Assembly: GCF_020497125.1 (NCBI RefSeq)
Contig: NC_059075.1
Coordinates: forward strand, 41,328,003 to 41,392,002
Direction of reading: 5' to 3'
Origin: Mauremys mutica
Taxonomy: Eukaryota > Chordata > Testudines > Geoemydidae
DNA length: 64,000 nt
Part shown: positions 22,883 to 34,677 of the stretch, in pieces
Layout of the letters: every line of letters begins with the position of its first letter
How positions within the stretch are numbered: the stretch's first letter is position 1
Position numbers and translations under genes: made by a program
The notes under the pieces: generated by a model
The model's database searches: none
The model's input: the letters and a program-made list of their open reading frames with translations, nothing else
Told to the model about the DNA's origin: nothing

Positions 22883-23687
22883 TGTCAAGGTTCCTCCCCC
22901 ACTCTGAACTTTAGGGTACAGATGTGGGGACCTGCATGGACACTTCTAAGCTTAATTACTAGCTTAGATCTGGTAACACTGCCACCATCCAGAAATTTCA
23001 GTGTCTGGATCACTTTCTGTCCCCCCAAAACCTTCCCCTCCCTTGGCAGCCTTGAGAGGCTTTTTCACCAAGATCCTGGTGAACACCGACCCAACCCCTT
23101 GGATCTTAACACAAGAAGAATTTAACCATCCCCCCTCCTTTCCCCCACCGATTCCTGGTGAGTCCAGATCCAATCCCCTTGGATCTTAACACAAGGAAAA
23201 AATCAATCAGGTTCTTAAAAAGAAAGCTTTTAATTAAAGAAAGAAAGGTAAAAATTATCTCTGTAAAATCAGGATGGAAAATACTTTACAGGGTAATCAG
23301 ATATATATAGCCCCAGAGGAACCCCCCTCTAGCCTTAGGTTCAAAGTTACAGCAAACAGAGGTAAAATCCTCTCAGCAAAAAAGGAACATTTACAAGTTG
23401 AGAAAACAAAAATAAGACTAACACGCCTGGCTATTACTTACAAGTTTGAAACATGAGAGACTGGTTCAGAAAGATTTGGAGAGCCTGGATTGAGGTCTGG
23501 TCCCTCTTAGTCCCAAGAGCGAACAACCCCCAAACAAAGAGCACAAACAAAAGACTTCCCTCCACCAAGATTTGAAACTATCTTGTCCCCTTATTGGTCC
23601 TCTGGTCAGGTGTCAGCCAGGTTTACTGAGCTTCTTAACCCTTTACAGGTAAAAGAGACATTAACCCGTAACTATCTGTTTATGACA
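22883..23687. repeat. Solo LTR of an endogenous retrovirus-like element, 805 bp
   Basis: It begins TGTCAAGGTTCC and ends TTATGACA (TG...CA). Flanks are TATAC (22878-22882) and TATGC (23688-23692), a 5-bp TSD with one mismatch. No internal gag/pol sequence follows, so it is a solo LTR produced by recombination. It is unrelated in sequence to the LTR pair at 27,303 and 34,651. Confidence 0.8.
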
Positions 23688-23849
23688 TATGCACATTGGA
23701 GGGAATATTATGAACTATTTTCACACCATACTGAGTTCTAAATTAAATGTATTAACCCAGGAAAAGCATCACTATGGACACTGAAAACCTTTCTACACAA
23801 TGTGCAGCTATCGTCAAAAAAAAGCAATCAAAATACTCAGATGCATAAG

Positions 23850-24610
23850 GAATGGGGTGTTGAATAATACATAAAATATTGAAATGCCCATTATATAAAT
23901 CAGTGGTTTGTCCTAACCCAGAACACTGTGTTTAGTGCTGGTCACCCCATCTCAAAAAGATATTGCAGAATTATAAGGGGATCAGAGACAGGCAACAAGA
24001 ATGATTAGGGGCATAGAAAAGATGTCATATGAAGAGTGATAAAAAAAACCTTGGGGTTGTTTATCTTAGAGAGAAGATGAATAAGAGGGAACATGATAAA
24101 ATTATATAAAATCATGATACAGAGAAGACAGATCTGGAACATCTATTCTCCCTATAATACAAAAACAAGGAAACATTCCATGAAATTGAAAGGTAGAAAA
24201 TTCAAAATTGAAAAGGGGCAATACTTTTTCACATAATTAGACTGTGGAACTCATTGTCACCAATGGCATTGATTACAATGACTTAGCTAGAATTAGAAAG
24301 GGATTGGTCATTTATATGAACAACAAGAATATTCACAGTTATAATAGTAAATACTAAAATAGTTTTGGAAGAGATCTAAAACCTCATGAATCAGGGCTTA
24401 AGCCAATCTGTAATTATTAGAGTATTAGAGGTTATAAAATTCCCATGGGGCAGACTATCCTACGTCTCTCTATTGCAGATTTCTTGCATCTTCCTCTGAA
24501 GCATCTAATGCTGGACAGTGTTTTAGAGACAGGATTCTTGATTTGATGGACACAGGATATGATTTAGTATGTCTGTACCTATGTTCTAATGAATGCAGTC
24601 CAGACAAGAG
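23850..24610 (+). mobile_element. Old CR1-type LINE 3' fragment
   Basis: Stretches such as TTTAGTGCTGGTCACCCCAT, followed by AAAAGATATTGCAGAATTA and ATAAAATCATGA, match the post-RT part of CR1 in plus orientation. It is heavily diverged, with no open frame. It is older than the CR1 copies at 14-19 kb. Confidence 0.65.
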
Positions 24611-24784
24611 GCATGTCTCCCTGAGGGGGTGTCCTCAGTCCTCCCCTCTCTTCCTAGTAATGAGTCATCATTAACATATAACACTTTCTTGGGAGGGAAA
24701 TAATCTTTTCCACTATATTGAATACATCTAAACACAGTCTAGCTGTATTTGTAAGTTATAACAGATCCACAGAGTGTAAAAGTA

Positions 24785-24985
24785 CACCACTACCTTGATA
24801 TAATGCCACCCAATATAACACAAATTTGGATATAATGCGGTAAAGCAGTGCTCGGGCGGGGGGGGGGGGGGGAAGGGGGCTGTGCACTCCGGTGGATCAA
24901 AGCAAGTTCAATATAACACGGTTTCACCTATAACACAGTAAGATTTTTTGGCTCCCAAGAACAGCGTTATATCGAGGCAGAGGTG
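24785..24985. mobile_element. 201-bp Tigger/mariner-like MITE with TA target
   Basis: The left end CACCACTACCTTGATATAAT and the right end (reverse complement CACCTCTGCCTCGATATAAC) form an imperfect inverted repeat, with TA on both sides (24783-24784 and 24986-24987). A run of 16-17 Gs lies in the middle (about 24,857-24,872). No coding capacity. Confidence 0.8.
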
Positions 24986-25344
24986 TATTACATAAATGCA
25001 GATGTTGTTTTTGGAAAGAAGAGTATAAACAAAGGTCTAACATTTTCTGCAGGTTTTTCCCATGCCACAGAAGTGGTTTGCATATTTAAACACTAGCTGC
25101 AAAATAACACCTGGGAAAAATGAAATCAACAATAGTGCAAAACAATTGCCCACAATACAATTTTATTTTACAGAGTGTTTTTCATATAAACTAGTCAAAA
25201 ATGTTTTGAAAAGTTAATTAAATTACAGGGGTAATAAATAATAGCAGATGGAGAAAGAACGATGAGATAGAAGCAAGAGAGAAAACAAAAGTATTAGTTG
25301 TGATTATTTGAAATGAGATGGAGAGTCTGTGAGGCAGAGATATC

Positions 25345-25740
25345 AGAAGCTTGTTCCAGACAGCAGGAACTATAGAAGAGAAGGCTCTTGTAACAACATT
25401 GCTGAAACTGGGGGAAGGAACAGAGAAGAGGTTGATGCTAGACAAGAGGAGAGAGCAGAGAGGGAAATACAAAGAGATAAGGTCCACGGGAATCAGTCTG
25501 TGCCGGATTTTACAAACAACGAAGGGCCATTTTTAACTTAATCCTGAAATGAATAGGGAACCAGTGGAGCTGTCACAGGATGGGGCAACATGATCATGCT
25601 TCTTTGCACTTGTTAGGGGACAGACAGCAGAATTCTTTACATGCTGGACTATTGAGATCTGGGACTTGTGGAGGTCATGGAGAAGAGAGCTGCTGTAGCA
25701 GATGTGAAAGGAGATGAAGGTTTGGCTATTCACTGCAGCA
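25345..25740 (+). mobile_element. L3/CR1-like ancient LINE fragment
   Basis: The segment with TTTTTAACTTAATCCTGAAA, then GGGAACCAGTGGAGCTGTCA and GGGGCAACATGATCATGCTT, follows the order of the L3-type 3' end known from amniotes. No frame survives. The call rests on recognition only. Confidence 0.45.
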
Positions 25741-25775
25741 GAGGTAGAATTATTTATTTATTCATTCTACTACTA

Positions 25776-25993
25776 TCAGAGGGGTAGCCGTGTTAGTCTG
25801 GTTCTGTAGAAGCAGCAAAGAATCCTGTGGCACCTTATAGACTAACAGACGTTTTGCAGCATGAGCTTTCGTGGGTGAATACCCACTTCTTCGGATGCAA
25901 GTGGCTTGCATCCGAAGAAGTGGGTATTCACCCACGAAAGCTCATGCTGCAAAACGTCTGTTAGTCTATAAGGTGCCACAGGATTCTTTGCTG
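25776..25993. repeat. Foldback (inverted-dimer) retroposon with 12-bp TSD
   Basis: ATTCTACTACTA occurs exactly on both sides (25764-25775 and 25994-26005). Inside, a 40-bp unpaired lead is followed by two arms of about 89 bp (25,813-25,902 and 25,904-25,993) that are almost exact reverse complements. The arm is a variant of the retroposon at 13,553-13,676. The structure looks like a snap-back copy inserted as one unit. Confidence 0.88.
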
Positions 25994-26005
25994 ATTCTAC
26001 TACTA

Positions 26006-26429
26006 GAGCACCAGACGTGTACATGGTGCTTTATAGACCAATAAGACCACTCTGTGCCTGAAAAGTTTACCTTCTGATCCAGACAAAGCACAACAAAGGA
26101 CGATGAACCAAAGGAAGCATGGTGGTACATGTGTAGAGTAGCAGAGGTGTGATAGACAGATCTGCAGACATAGGAGATGTGGGAGAGAAGAAGAGCTCAA
26201 AGTCATGGATGATCCCAAAGCCCTTTCTGGGTATATACTTGTCTTGCACTAAGCCAGCCCCCTCTCCTCCCCTTGTGTGTGTGTGTTAGGGAATGCTTCT
26301 AATTTGATTGTCCCTAAGATGTGGCTACTCTACTTTACACCATACTATACTGTAGTTCTTTAGAAAGTAGCCATGTAAGCATGTGATTCACTGGCTGATG
26401 AATCCCCTGGTGGCTGGGTTTGGTGTTGT
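26006..26429. other. Intergenic DNA, no gene recognised
   Basis: Contains a fragment (TAGACCAATAAGACCACTCT ... CAAAGCACAACAAAGGA) that may be an old repeat tail, and a short GT run at about 26,276-26,286. Nothing else was recognised. Confidence 0.3.
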
Positions 26430-27297
26430 TTGTGTGGCAGACTCTCCTCCTTTAGCATCCCCTGCTGACAGCCGTTCTGGCACTCTGGTAGTCTGCTGCT
26501 TCTTGCAACTCAGCCCCTAGTGGTAAACCAGTAGTCCAACAACTAATAGTGCTGCAGCTTCACATTGGACCCTCGGTCCAAGTTCAGACTTACTAGTCCT
26601 TTACACCTTGTTGGGGGTGTGGTGTCCACTCCACCTTCTTCAGTGGGCTGGTAGGGGAACCCAGGTCCTCCCTCTCCATTGGGCTCTGGTCCAGTGACCC
26701 TTGAATAGGCAGCCAAGGCCTGACTACACAGACCCCTTGCTGCCTCGTGGACTCCTTCTTACCTTGCCCTGTCTTAGGCCTTTGCTTCAGCCCCTTCCTG
26801 GACTCTCAATGTATCATCAGCTTTCCTCTCTCTGAGTCTCTTTCACAGGCTCACTTCAGAGCTTTGTAGCACTTTCTCCCACCCAGTTGGTTCTGCTGCA
26901 GGATAGTTTTCTCCTCTCCCCTCACAGGGCAGTCCCTGAGTCAGCAGAAGTCTTACTGTTCCTTTCAGGCCCCTTCACCAGCCCATAGAGTTGTGGGCAG
27001 ACTCACTTCCTGACACTCTTTCACAACTTCCCTGGTCTGTCTCCCTGTTGCAGATATACCTTTCTTCCAGGAGATTCTATCTGCCAGCAGTCCTGCCCAG
27101 CTACCTGACTCCAGCTAGGTTTCTCTCTCAGAGTGAGAGCCAGAGATCTGCTCGCCTTTCTGGTCAGGGCCTAATTTAGCCAGATTCAGCCCTTTCATCT
27201 CCTCCCTCCAGGTTTGACACTTATGCAGGTATAGTGGGGTGAGGCTGATTGCACCCACAGGCTCTTGTTAACCCCGTTAGGCCCAGTAAGGGATTGG
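26430..27297. repeat. CT-rich LTR-like fragment (tentative)
   Basis: About 870 bases are strongly CT-rich with scattered CAGGCC and CCTTGC motifs, in the style of turtle retroviral LTRs. It starts near TGTGGCAGACTC and lies directly before the clear LTR at 27,303. I could not find matching TSDs, so the nature is uncertain. Confidence 0.35.
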
Positions 27298-28218
27298 TAT
27301 ACTGTGGCAGTTCTCGGGGTTCTTAGGACTGTGAGTCACCTTGTTACCCCCTGCATCCAGCATGAGGGAGTCTAGCTTGTGGTAACTGGGTGTGAACTCC
27401 CTAACACCACCAGCTTTTCAGCTACTCAAGCACTATCCTGGGACTATGCCAGGCCTGTCTTTGCCTTGCAAGTTAACAAAATGTGCACCCCAGTCCCTAA
27501 GCCCCTTTGAATCGTTCCCCATTAATATCCATCCCCTGACACTGGCTACTCACAGAAATACCCGACATCTCTGCCCCAAAGGAACAGTATACCCCAGTTT
27601 ACCAGTTTTACCTTAAACTACCCCTCCTTTGTCACACACACCACTTGTATTAACATAAAATAAGGCTTATTTAAGAAAGAATAGAACTTCAACTAGAAAC
27701 AAGAGAGAGCAATGGAAACAAACTATTACAATTCAAAATAAAATAAAGTAATAGTTACCTTTTCTATCTAATAAAGTAGGTTTTCCCCCCAAGGTTCACT
27801 CTGTTGTTGAGTTGACTAACTATACAGGAACCAGGATCCAAACCATTCATGAGAACAACCACCCCTCCTCCCCAACAAGGTGTTTCCTCAGTGAAAGTAC
27901 ACAGAGTGCCTGTTCTCCTCTGTGTTATACTGAAACAGTCTTTTATCTCTATTCAGAGATCCCCTTTCTGTTGCAATGTTCCATTTTTGCCTCCAAATAT
28001 CTGTGATTGTTTGCAGTTGTTTCCATAGGCGGCAGGTTTGTATAATTTTTGGTGGGGCCCAAAATGGTGGTGCCCCCCCCGCTCCCGCCCTGTAAGCCGA
28101 TATAAAATGAAGCTACAACGCGTCAGTGCCACAAGATTACAAGGGTCAATTAAAAGTGGAAAGTCAGAAGCAGCACTTGCCTACTTCAATATACAGTATT
28201 ATATTTTGTTGCACCTGT

Positions 28219-28715
28219 TGTGATGAAGTGGGAATGTTCTTAATATTTTCTCTGAATACTGTGTGAGTGCCTCAGTTTCCCCTGCAAGATGCCAACTGAA
28301 GGTGTTGGGGACAAAGAGATCAGGTGGCCTCCTTGTCCGGAAGAGAGACAGAGGCCAGAGGAGGGAGTGTCAGTTTGGAGCTGGCTGGGGAAATGGGGAG
28401 AGACCCAGAACTTGGTTCTGGGCTCCCCACCCCCCAAGATGGACCTGACAGAGGGGTTCTGTTTTCTGAACCAACAAGCTCTGTTTAAACTGTGTTCCCG
28501 TCATCTGATAAACCTTCTGTTTTACTGTCTGGCTGAGAGTCACATCTGACTGCGGAGTTGGGATGCAGGGACCTCTGGTTGCCCCAGGACCCGCCTGGGC
28601 AGACTCGCTGTGGAAAGTGCATGATGTGGAAGGGCATGCTGAATGCTCCGAGGTCAGACCCAGGAAGGTGTAAGCTTCTTTCCCTGGAGACAGTATGCTC
28701 CAAGAGAGGAAGGTT
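28219..28715 (+). repeat. Captured LTR fragment inside the hAT
   Basis: Starts TGTGATGAAGTGGGAATGTT and contains a retroviral-LTR-like polyadenylation region (GATAAACCTTCTGTTTTACT). The same fragment sits at the same place in the sister hAT (reverse strand, 36,425 leftwards), so it was part of the hAT before the two copies dispersed. The boundary at 28,715 is approximate. Confidence 0.65.
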
Positions 28716-29508
28716 GGGGGTGGGGAGGTGATACCTTATTTTAAATCAACTGGGGGCTCCCAGCTGAAGAGGTGGCTGGGAGCCCTAAGGGTCAAAGTAA
28801 AGGGCTCGGGGCTCCGGCGGCTGGGGGAACCCGGCAGTGTCAGGTCTAGGTTTTTTGCTGCCCCAAGCAAAAAAAAATTTGTCTGCCCCCCGTCCCAGCC
28901 CTGGGCTCCACCCTGTACCCCCCTGCTGCCCCAATCCTGGGCTCTCCCCCCACTGACCCACACCTCCTGCCGCCCCAGCGCTGGGCTTCCCCCTTTCCTC
29001 CCCACCAGTGCCCCAGCCCTGGGCTCCCCCACACCAGTGCCTCCCCCACACACACACCTCCTGCCTCCCCAGCCTTGGGTCACTGGTAACGCTCCCAGGG
29101 CAGGTCATTCAGCAGGAATTTTGTATGTGCACAAAACACAGACAGGATTGGTTCCCATATGATTACAGAGGTGCAGTAAAGTGGAACAATTTTCAGCTTG
29201 TGTGATTGGAAGATATCTGGATGCATATTATAAGACTGTCCTCCATAAATGAGGAAAAGTTGAGGTGCCTTTATTATTCTTTTGTTCCACTCTTTCTTTC
29301 TATGGGGAATTTGCCAATGCAATATCACTGTCTTCCTTAAACAAACAAAAAGGCAATGGCTGTTGAAAATAGCAATTCCAGTGCTAATAAGCATTTCTTG
29401 CTCAATTTTATCCTGCTTTTTCTACAGCAAGTTACAGTGGATCAGCATATTTGATTTGGGAGAAATGAAGTAACAGCTGCCCAAACTGAGCTTGAGCACT
29501 CCTGAATT

Positions 29509-30085
29509 TTGAGGTGTTCAAATCTGGAAGGCAGGTGCTGGGTGGGGGAGGGGCCTGTGGGCTCCACGGGGGAACATGGCAGCAATGTGTCTGGAGCTGC
29601 ATGGAGCCAGACACGCTGGTCTGAGTGGCACAGTAAGGGGGCTGGGGGTTGGAGAAGGGGTAGGGAGTTCCAGGGGGCAGTCAAGGGACAGGGAGCAGGG
29701 GTGGTTGGATGGGGCAGAGGTTCAGGGGGGCAGTCAGGGGACAGTCAGCAGTTGGATAGGCATGGGAGTCCCAGGGGTTTATCAGGGGACAGGTAGGGGG
29801 TGGGGTCCTGGGGGAAAGCTGGGGGGGTCTCAGGAGGGGGCAGTTGGGGACAAGGAGAAGGGAGGCTTAGATAGGGGATGGGGTCCCAAGGGGCAGTTGG
29901 GGCAGGGGTCTTGGGAGGGAACAATCGGGGGATAAGGAGCAGCAGCATTTAGATAGGGGGTGGGTCCTGGGGGGCAGTTAGGGGCAGGAGTCCCAGGAGA
30001 GGGGTATCAGGGAATAAGGACCACCAGCGGTGTTAGATAGGGGGTGGGAGTCCTGGGGGGCAGTTGGGGCACAGGTCAGAGGAGG
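29509..30085 (+). repeat. G-rich degenerate tandem repeats
   Basis: Recurring motifs GGGGTCCTGGGGG, GGGCAGTTGGGG and GGGGACAAGGAG occur at irregular spacing. Long plus-strand open frames here are composition artefacts. The matching C-rich tract in the sister element is at about 35,176-35,660. Confidence 0.6.
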
Positions 30086-30150
30086 GGGCAAACAGCGGCT
30101 GCATGCCGGGATTGAAACAGCCCTGGGCTGCTGGCAGCCACGGGGAGCCG

Positions 30151-30726
30151 TGAGCCCTTTAAATCCCAGCCACGGCTTGGAATCTTTGCGGACAGCCCAG
30201 AGCCCTCTGACTCCTGGCCCGGCTGAGATTTAAAGGGCTCTGGGCTCCTCGTCGCTGCGGGCAACCCAGAGCCCTCTGACTCCCGTCCGCGGCTGGGATT
30301 TAAAGGGCTCTGGGCTCCCCGCCGCTGCTGGCAGCCCAGAGCCCTCGGATTCCCGGCCGCGGCTGAGATTTAAAGGGCTCTGGGCTCCCCGCGGCTGCAG
30401 GCAACCCAAAGCCTTTTGATTCCCTGCCACAGCTGGGATTTAAAGGGCGCTGGGCTCCCCGCGGCTGCGGACAGCCCAGAGACCTGTGATTCCCGGCCGC
30501 GGCTGAGATTTAAAGGGCTCTGGGCTCCCCGCGGCTGCAGGCAGCCCAGAGCCTTTTAATTCCTGGCCGCGGCTGGGATTTAAAGGGCGCTGGGCTCCCC
30601 GCCACTGCGGGCAGCCCAGAGCCCTCTGATTCCCAGCCACGGCTGAGATTTAAAGGGCTCTGGGCTCCCCCCGGCTGCAGGCAACCCAGAGCCTTTTAAT
30701 TCCCGGCCGCGGCTGGGATTTAAAGG
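30151..30726 (+). repeat. 70-bp minisatellite, about eight units
   Basis: TTTAAAGGG recurs at a spacing of 70 bases: the TAAAGGG start is at about 30,231, 30,301, 30,371, 30,441, 30,511, 30,581, 30,651 and 30,721. Each unit has a dyad pairing GGGCTCTGGGCT with AGCCCAGAGCCC. Units differ by scattered substitutions and alternate GCTCTGGG and GCGCTGGG forms. Confidence 0.9.
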
Positions 30727-31212
30727 GGAGAAACCTAGCTCCAAATATTGGTGGAGCAGAGCCCCTGACTTTGAATATTTCTGGGGCTTTAACCCCAGGA
30801 GCCCATATAAGTTGGCGCCCATGGTTGTTTCTGATAATTTTCCATTGGTAGTCTTGAGATGGAGCAAGGCTTGCATTACATCACTGGCTAACCAGAATGG
30901 AATGACAACTTCCTCCTGTTTGAGTGGGCCACCAGCAAGACATATTATCCCTTGGTGACTAACTTTTACTCCACAACCATAAATCATACTTTCAGTATAA
31001 ACACATTATTCCTTAAATATTACCTGTACAAACATCTCACAATAATTATGAATCTTGATAGGTTAGAGGCTTTCTGTAGACACCTTACTGGTTACCCTTA
31101 TGGATTAAAAATACCCTTCAAGACGTGTTTGGTGTAGTGAGTTTGTCAGGCTTGAGGCGAGAGTTGTTTGCAAAGAATAGAGGACCCTTTGCCAAGGAGT
31201 ATCTGTGTTACA

Positions 31213-31917
31213 TATACCCCTCAAAATCCCCGAGACTCTAAGGACAATGTTTTCAGCTAGCTTCTTTTTTCTGCATATGCAGCTGCTTTTGTATGCAAAC
31301 CACATATTTCTACACACTGAATGCCAATTGGGTTGCATGAATAATGGGGAGAAATCAATGAATATTTGAATTCAAAAGCAATTTTTGATGCAGCTGTGTT
31401 TACAACTCTTTATTATTCACTTTCCATGAACATTCTAGTACTCAAGCTTTATTTGTGCAAATACTGACAAAAATTGAATTTTAAGCTTTAATATTCACTG
31501 ACAGCAATTTTTAAATTGTAGATTTGATTGTAGAATTCAGAGTTTGTTCTGAGTTCGTTAGTTATACAGACTATCCAAACAGAAAATAGAACCAATACTA
31601 TTTTACTTATCTAATTAAACAACTCAACCTGAAATATTCATAATGAACAGTTCACAAACAATCTGCAAGACCCAAAATTAGTTGCTTATGAAATAGGCAA
31701 ATAATTTTGAATAAAAAATACTATTTCCCAGTCTGGTTACAGATAATTTGTGAATAAAATAATATAAATAGTATACTTTTTTTGTTGCACATTACTTGCT
31801 CAGTTCTAGCATTACATATTCAAATCATGTAATTTTGCACCTAATCACCCAATTTGCATGCATAAATGCAGATTGTACACATGCGAGTGATTGCATTCAA
31901 ATTTACTACATCCCTAT
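31213..31917. other. AT-rich intergenic DNA, nothing recognised
   Basis: No gene or clear repeat. It is the right flank of LTR copy 1. Confidence 0.35.
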
Positions 31918-31925
31918 AATGGAGG

Positions 31926-32160
31926 GTGTATGCAGTGCCCTTATAGCTATGTTGGTCCCAGGATATGAGAGAGACAAGGTACATGAGGTAATATTTTTTT
32001 ATTGGACCAGCTTTTGTTGGTGGGAGAGAGACACACTTTCGAGCTTACACAGAGCTCTTCTTCAGGTGAAAGAAGAGCTCTGTGTAAGCTCAAAAGCTTG
32101 TCTCTCTCACCCACAGAAGTTGGTACAATAAAAGATATTACCTCACCCACTTCGTCTCTC
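31926..32160. repeat. Foldback retroposon, second family
   Basis: The arms pair around 32,069: GAGAGACAAGGTACATGAGG ... GAGCTCTTCTTCAGG against AAGAAGAGCTCTGTGTAAGC ... CTTCGTCTCTC. Flanks TATAATGGAGG (31,915-31,925) and TAAAATGGAGG (32,161-32,171) differ at one base, which is a likely TSD. A single arm of the same family occurs at 56,829-56,931. Confidence 0.8.
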
Positions 32161-32213
32161 TAAAATGGAGGATGGCTGACAATTTGGACCCAGCTAGATA
32201 GATTTGAACTACT

Positions 32214-33050
32214 CATAGAATCATACCAATGAAGGGCTAAAAGGGACTTTGAGAAGTCATCAAGTCCAGCCCCTTGCATTGACTGAGGCAGGACCAAGTA
32301 AACCTAGATCATCGCTGGCAGGTTTGTCCAACCTGTTCTTAAAAACTTCCAATGATGGGGATTCCACAACCTCCCTTGAAAACCTATTCCAGAGTTTAAC
32401 TACCATTATAATTAGAAAGTTTTTCCTAATATCTAACCTAAATCTCCCTTGCCGCAGATTAAGCCCATTACTTCTTGCCCTACCTCCAGTGGACAAGGAG
32501 AACACTATCCTCTTTATAACAGTCCTTAACATATTTGAAGACTGTTATCAAGTCCCCTCTGAATCTTCTTTTCTCAAGATTAAATATACCCGTTTTTTGG
32601 GGTTTTTTTTAATCTTTCCTCAGAGGCCAGATTTTCTAAACTTTTATCACTTTTGTTGCTCTCTTCTGTACTTTCCAGTTTATCCACATCGTTCCTAAAG
32701 TGTGGTGCCCAGAACTGGACACAGTACACCAGCTGAGGTTTCACCAGGGCTGAGTAGAGCGGGGCAATTACCTCCCATGTCTTACATACCACACTTCTGT
32801 TAATACACCCAAGAATGATATTAGCCTTTTTCACAACTACATTACATTGTTGACTCATACTCAATTTGTGATCCACTATAACCCCAGATACTTTTCAGCT
32901 GTACTACCCCTCAGCCAGTTATTCCCCATTTTGTAGTTGTGCATTTGATTTTTCCTTCCTAAGTGAAGTGCTTTGCACATGTTCTTTTTGAATTTCATCT
33001 TGTTGATATCAGATCAATTGTCTGATTTGTCAAGTTCACTTTTCTTTTTC
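32214..33050 (-). mobile_element. CR1 LINE 3' region, reverse orientation
   Basis: Read on the minus strand, this is the end of CR1 ORF2 followed by the 3' UTR. The frame at 32,876-32,580 contains AKKANIILGCINRSVVCKTW-like coding, and GNDVDKLE-type CR1 residues are recognisable. The 3' terminus with the ATTCTATGA-type end lies at about 32,214-32,225. It is truncated before the RT core. Confidence 0.85.
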
Positions 33051-34611
33051 TAAGAAAGACAAAACTTTAAATTCATCACCATTTTAATAGGTCAGACTAA
33101 ACTATATGTGAGGTTCTTCTCATGGTTTTGCAGGAGCAATAAACACAGACCTATGCACTTTTCTGCAGATATTATCAATGATGGGAGTGCCCAGAGAGAT
33201 AAGTAAATAAAAAGGGGTCATGCTGATTTCAATTCCCTTTTATTTACCATTGGAAAGTCACAGAAAAATATCAACACTTGCCAAGTGGAAAAGGATAAAA
33301 TCAGTCAGAAGGAAATGTGAGTTTAAAAGACTAAGTTGTTTTTTACAGAAAATGAAAGGTAAGAAAAATAGCCTATAAAAATACAATACTGAAAAACTGA
33401 GTGCATTAAAAATTCTTTCAGAGAATTGAATGCTCATGAAAGGCATTGGACTGACAGCTCTAATGACTGAAGTTCTCTGACCCGGGGGAAAAGAAAGCAT
33501 AGGCAGTGGAAGTACAAACTTCACCCACACTGTCCAACCAATGTACTCCACCCCTGACGTGGAGATAACAGAGGGAAAAGAGGAGATCACGCTCCATGGT
33601 GTATTTCATCCTTGGCCTCTCTGCTGAGTTTCCAGCAGTGGGATCAATTGTGTTGCTGCAGATGGTTTTTGTAATGACATGAACAGTTGTCCACCAGGAA
33701 CTAGACTGATACTAATCAACGCCAGAATTTTTTTGGGTCTCTACACTGATCCCAGCTATATTCTAAGAGAAACTACTAGGCTATTGTCACACACTTATTC
33801 AGATTCCTGGTCATGTTTTATTTATACACTGGTCAGTATGTGACAACACCAGAATAAACATTCAAAGAAATTAGTAGAGACTTGGAGGCAGATATGCTTA
33901 TCCATGCCCTAATTCTCATATACACTAAGACCGCTTTACACTGTTTTGGCAGGTCCCTTTACATTGCCAAAACAGTAAAATGGCATTAGTGAAAATGAGA
34001 ATCAGGCTGATATTCTTTTAAATCTTCATATTACTGACATAGGTAATACTGCATTTTAATATGATACTGGCTGAATAACACATTATACTGCTGCTCTGGT
34101 AGTTTGCTAACCATGTCAGAGATGCACATGAAAAGATATTTAAAAAAATAAATGCAATAAAATCATGAGCTATATTTCCAACTCAGTGTTTGAGTATTCA
34201 ACCAACACAACTTCCATTACATTGGAGAGATACTCCATTATTTGGAAAAATACTGTTACTTCTGCTTATTTATATTCCTCCGTAGAACAAAATATAAACT
34301 TTATTTATTTTATTTTTAAGTACTAATTAAAAGTGCTGACTGACAGCCATGGAAACTGAAGGTTTCTGTTTATTCACAGACCAATAGCCTCGGTAACACC
34401 AGTGCCAGCTTCTTACTCTCTACAGTTTCCAGTACCTCACTTCTTAACTGGAAAGGCTGCCTCTAGGAGTGACAAGTTAGTTTAGTCTTCATGGCTCATT
34501 CAATCCCTGGCCTCTTCACTGAAGCTGTTAGCAAAGGGCCAGTTAGAGCCTGTTGAGATGTATTTTTTGTGGCAGGCATTAGTCCTGTGCAACTGAACTG
34601 AAAATACAAAC
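33051..34611. other. Intergenic DNA, no gene recognised
   Basis: AT-rich with short open frames only (longest about 110 codons on minus at 33,258-33,590, without recognisable motif). A dyad near 33,930-33,975 pairs TTTTGGCAGGTCCCTTTACA-like halves weakly. Nothing else was noted. Confidence 0.35.
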
Positions 34612-34650
34612 TCATCTGTGTTTGTACAGCACCTAGCGCAATGGAGTCCA
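34612..34650 (+). repeat. Left half of an old repeat tail split by LTR copy 2
   Basis: TTGTACAGCACCTAGCGCAA then TGGAGTCCA. The missing right half (TGAGTAGACTCCTAGGTGCT and on) begins at 38,242, directly after the LTR. The same tail is intact at 20,838-20,940. It proves the LTR inserted into a pre-existing repeat. Confidence 0.7.
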
Positions 34651-34677
34651 TGTGATGGTTTTTGGGGCATCCAGGAC

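Larger units (their letters stand above)
28024..30823. mobile_element. 2,800-bp non-autonomous hAT, perfect 8-bp TSD
   Basis: The ends are CATAGGCGGCAGG and, inverted, CATGGGCGCCAAC. GTTGTTTC is exactly duplicated (28016-28023 and 30824-30831), as expected for hAT. No transposase frame is present. In order, the interior holds a captured LTR fragment (28,219-28,715), GC-rich CCCCAGCCCTGGGCTCC-type repeats (28,880-29,085), a 29,090-29,470 unique part, G-rich degenerate repeats (29,509-30,085) and a 70-bp minisatellite (30,151-30,726). The copy at 34,678-36,621 is its inverted, rearranged sister. Confidence 0.92.
27303..31212. repeat. Solo LTR (copy 1), about 1.1 kb, split by a 2.8-kb hAT
   Basis: It starts TGTGGCAGTTCTCGGGG and ends GTGTTACA. 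TATAC is duplicated exactly at 27298-27302 and 31213-31217. Without the hAT and its TSD the LTR is about 1,100 bp. It aligns along its whole length with copy 2 (34,651-38,236), in the same orientation. There is no internal retroviral region. The two LTRs have different TSDs, so they are separate insertions and not ends of one provirus. Confidence 0.9.

Noticed and set aside
30151..30726. CRISPR-like regular spacing
   Set aside because: The units are contiguous 70-bp tandem repeats without spacers, and the window is eukaryotic.
28695..30987. Many Pro-, Gly- and Leu-rich frames of 60-155 codons on both strands
   Set aside because: They arise from GC-rich repeats and the 70-bp minisatellite inside a non-autonomous hAT. 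They do not resemble a transposase.
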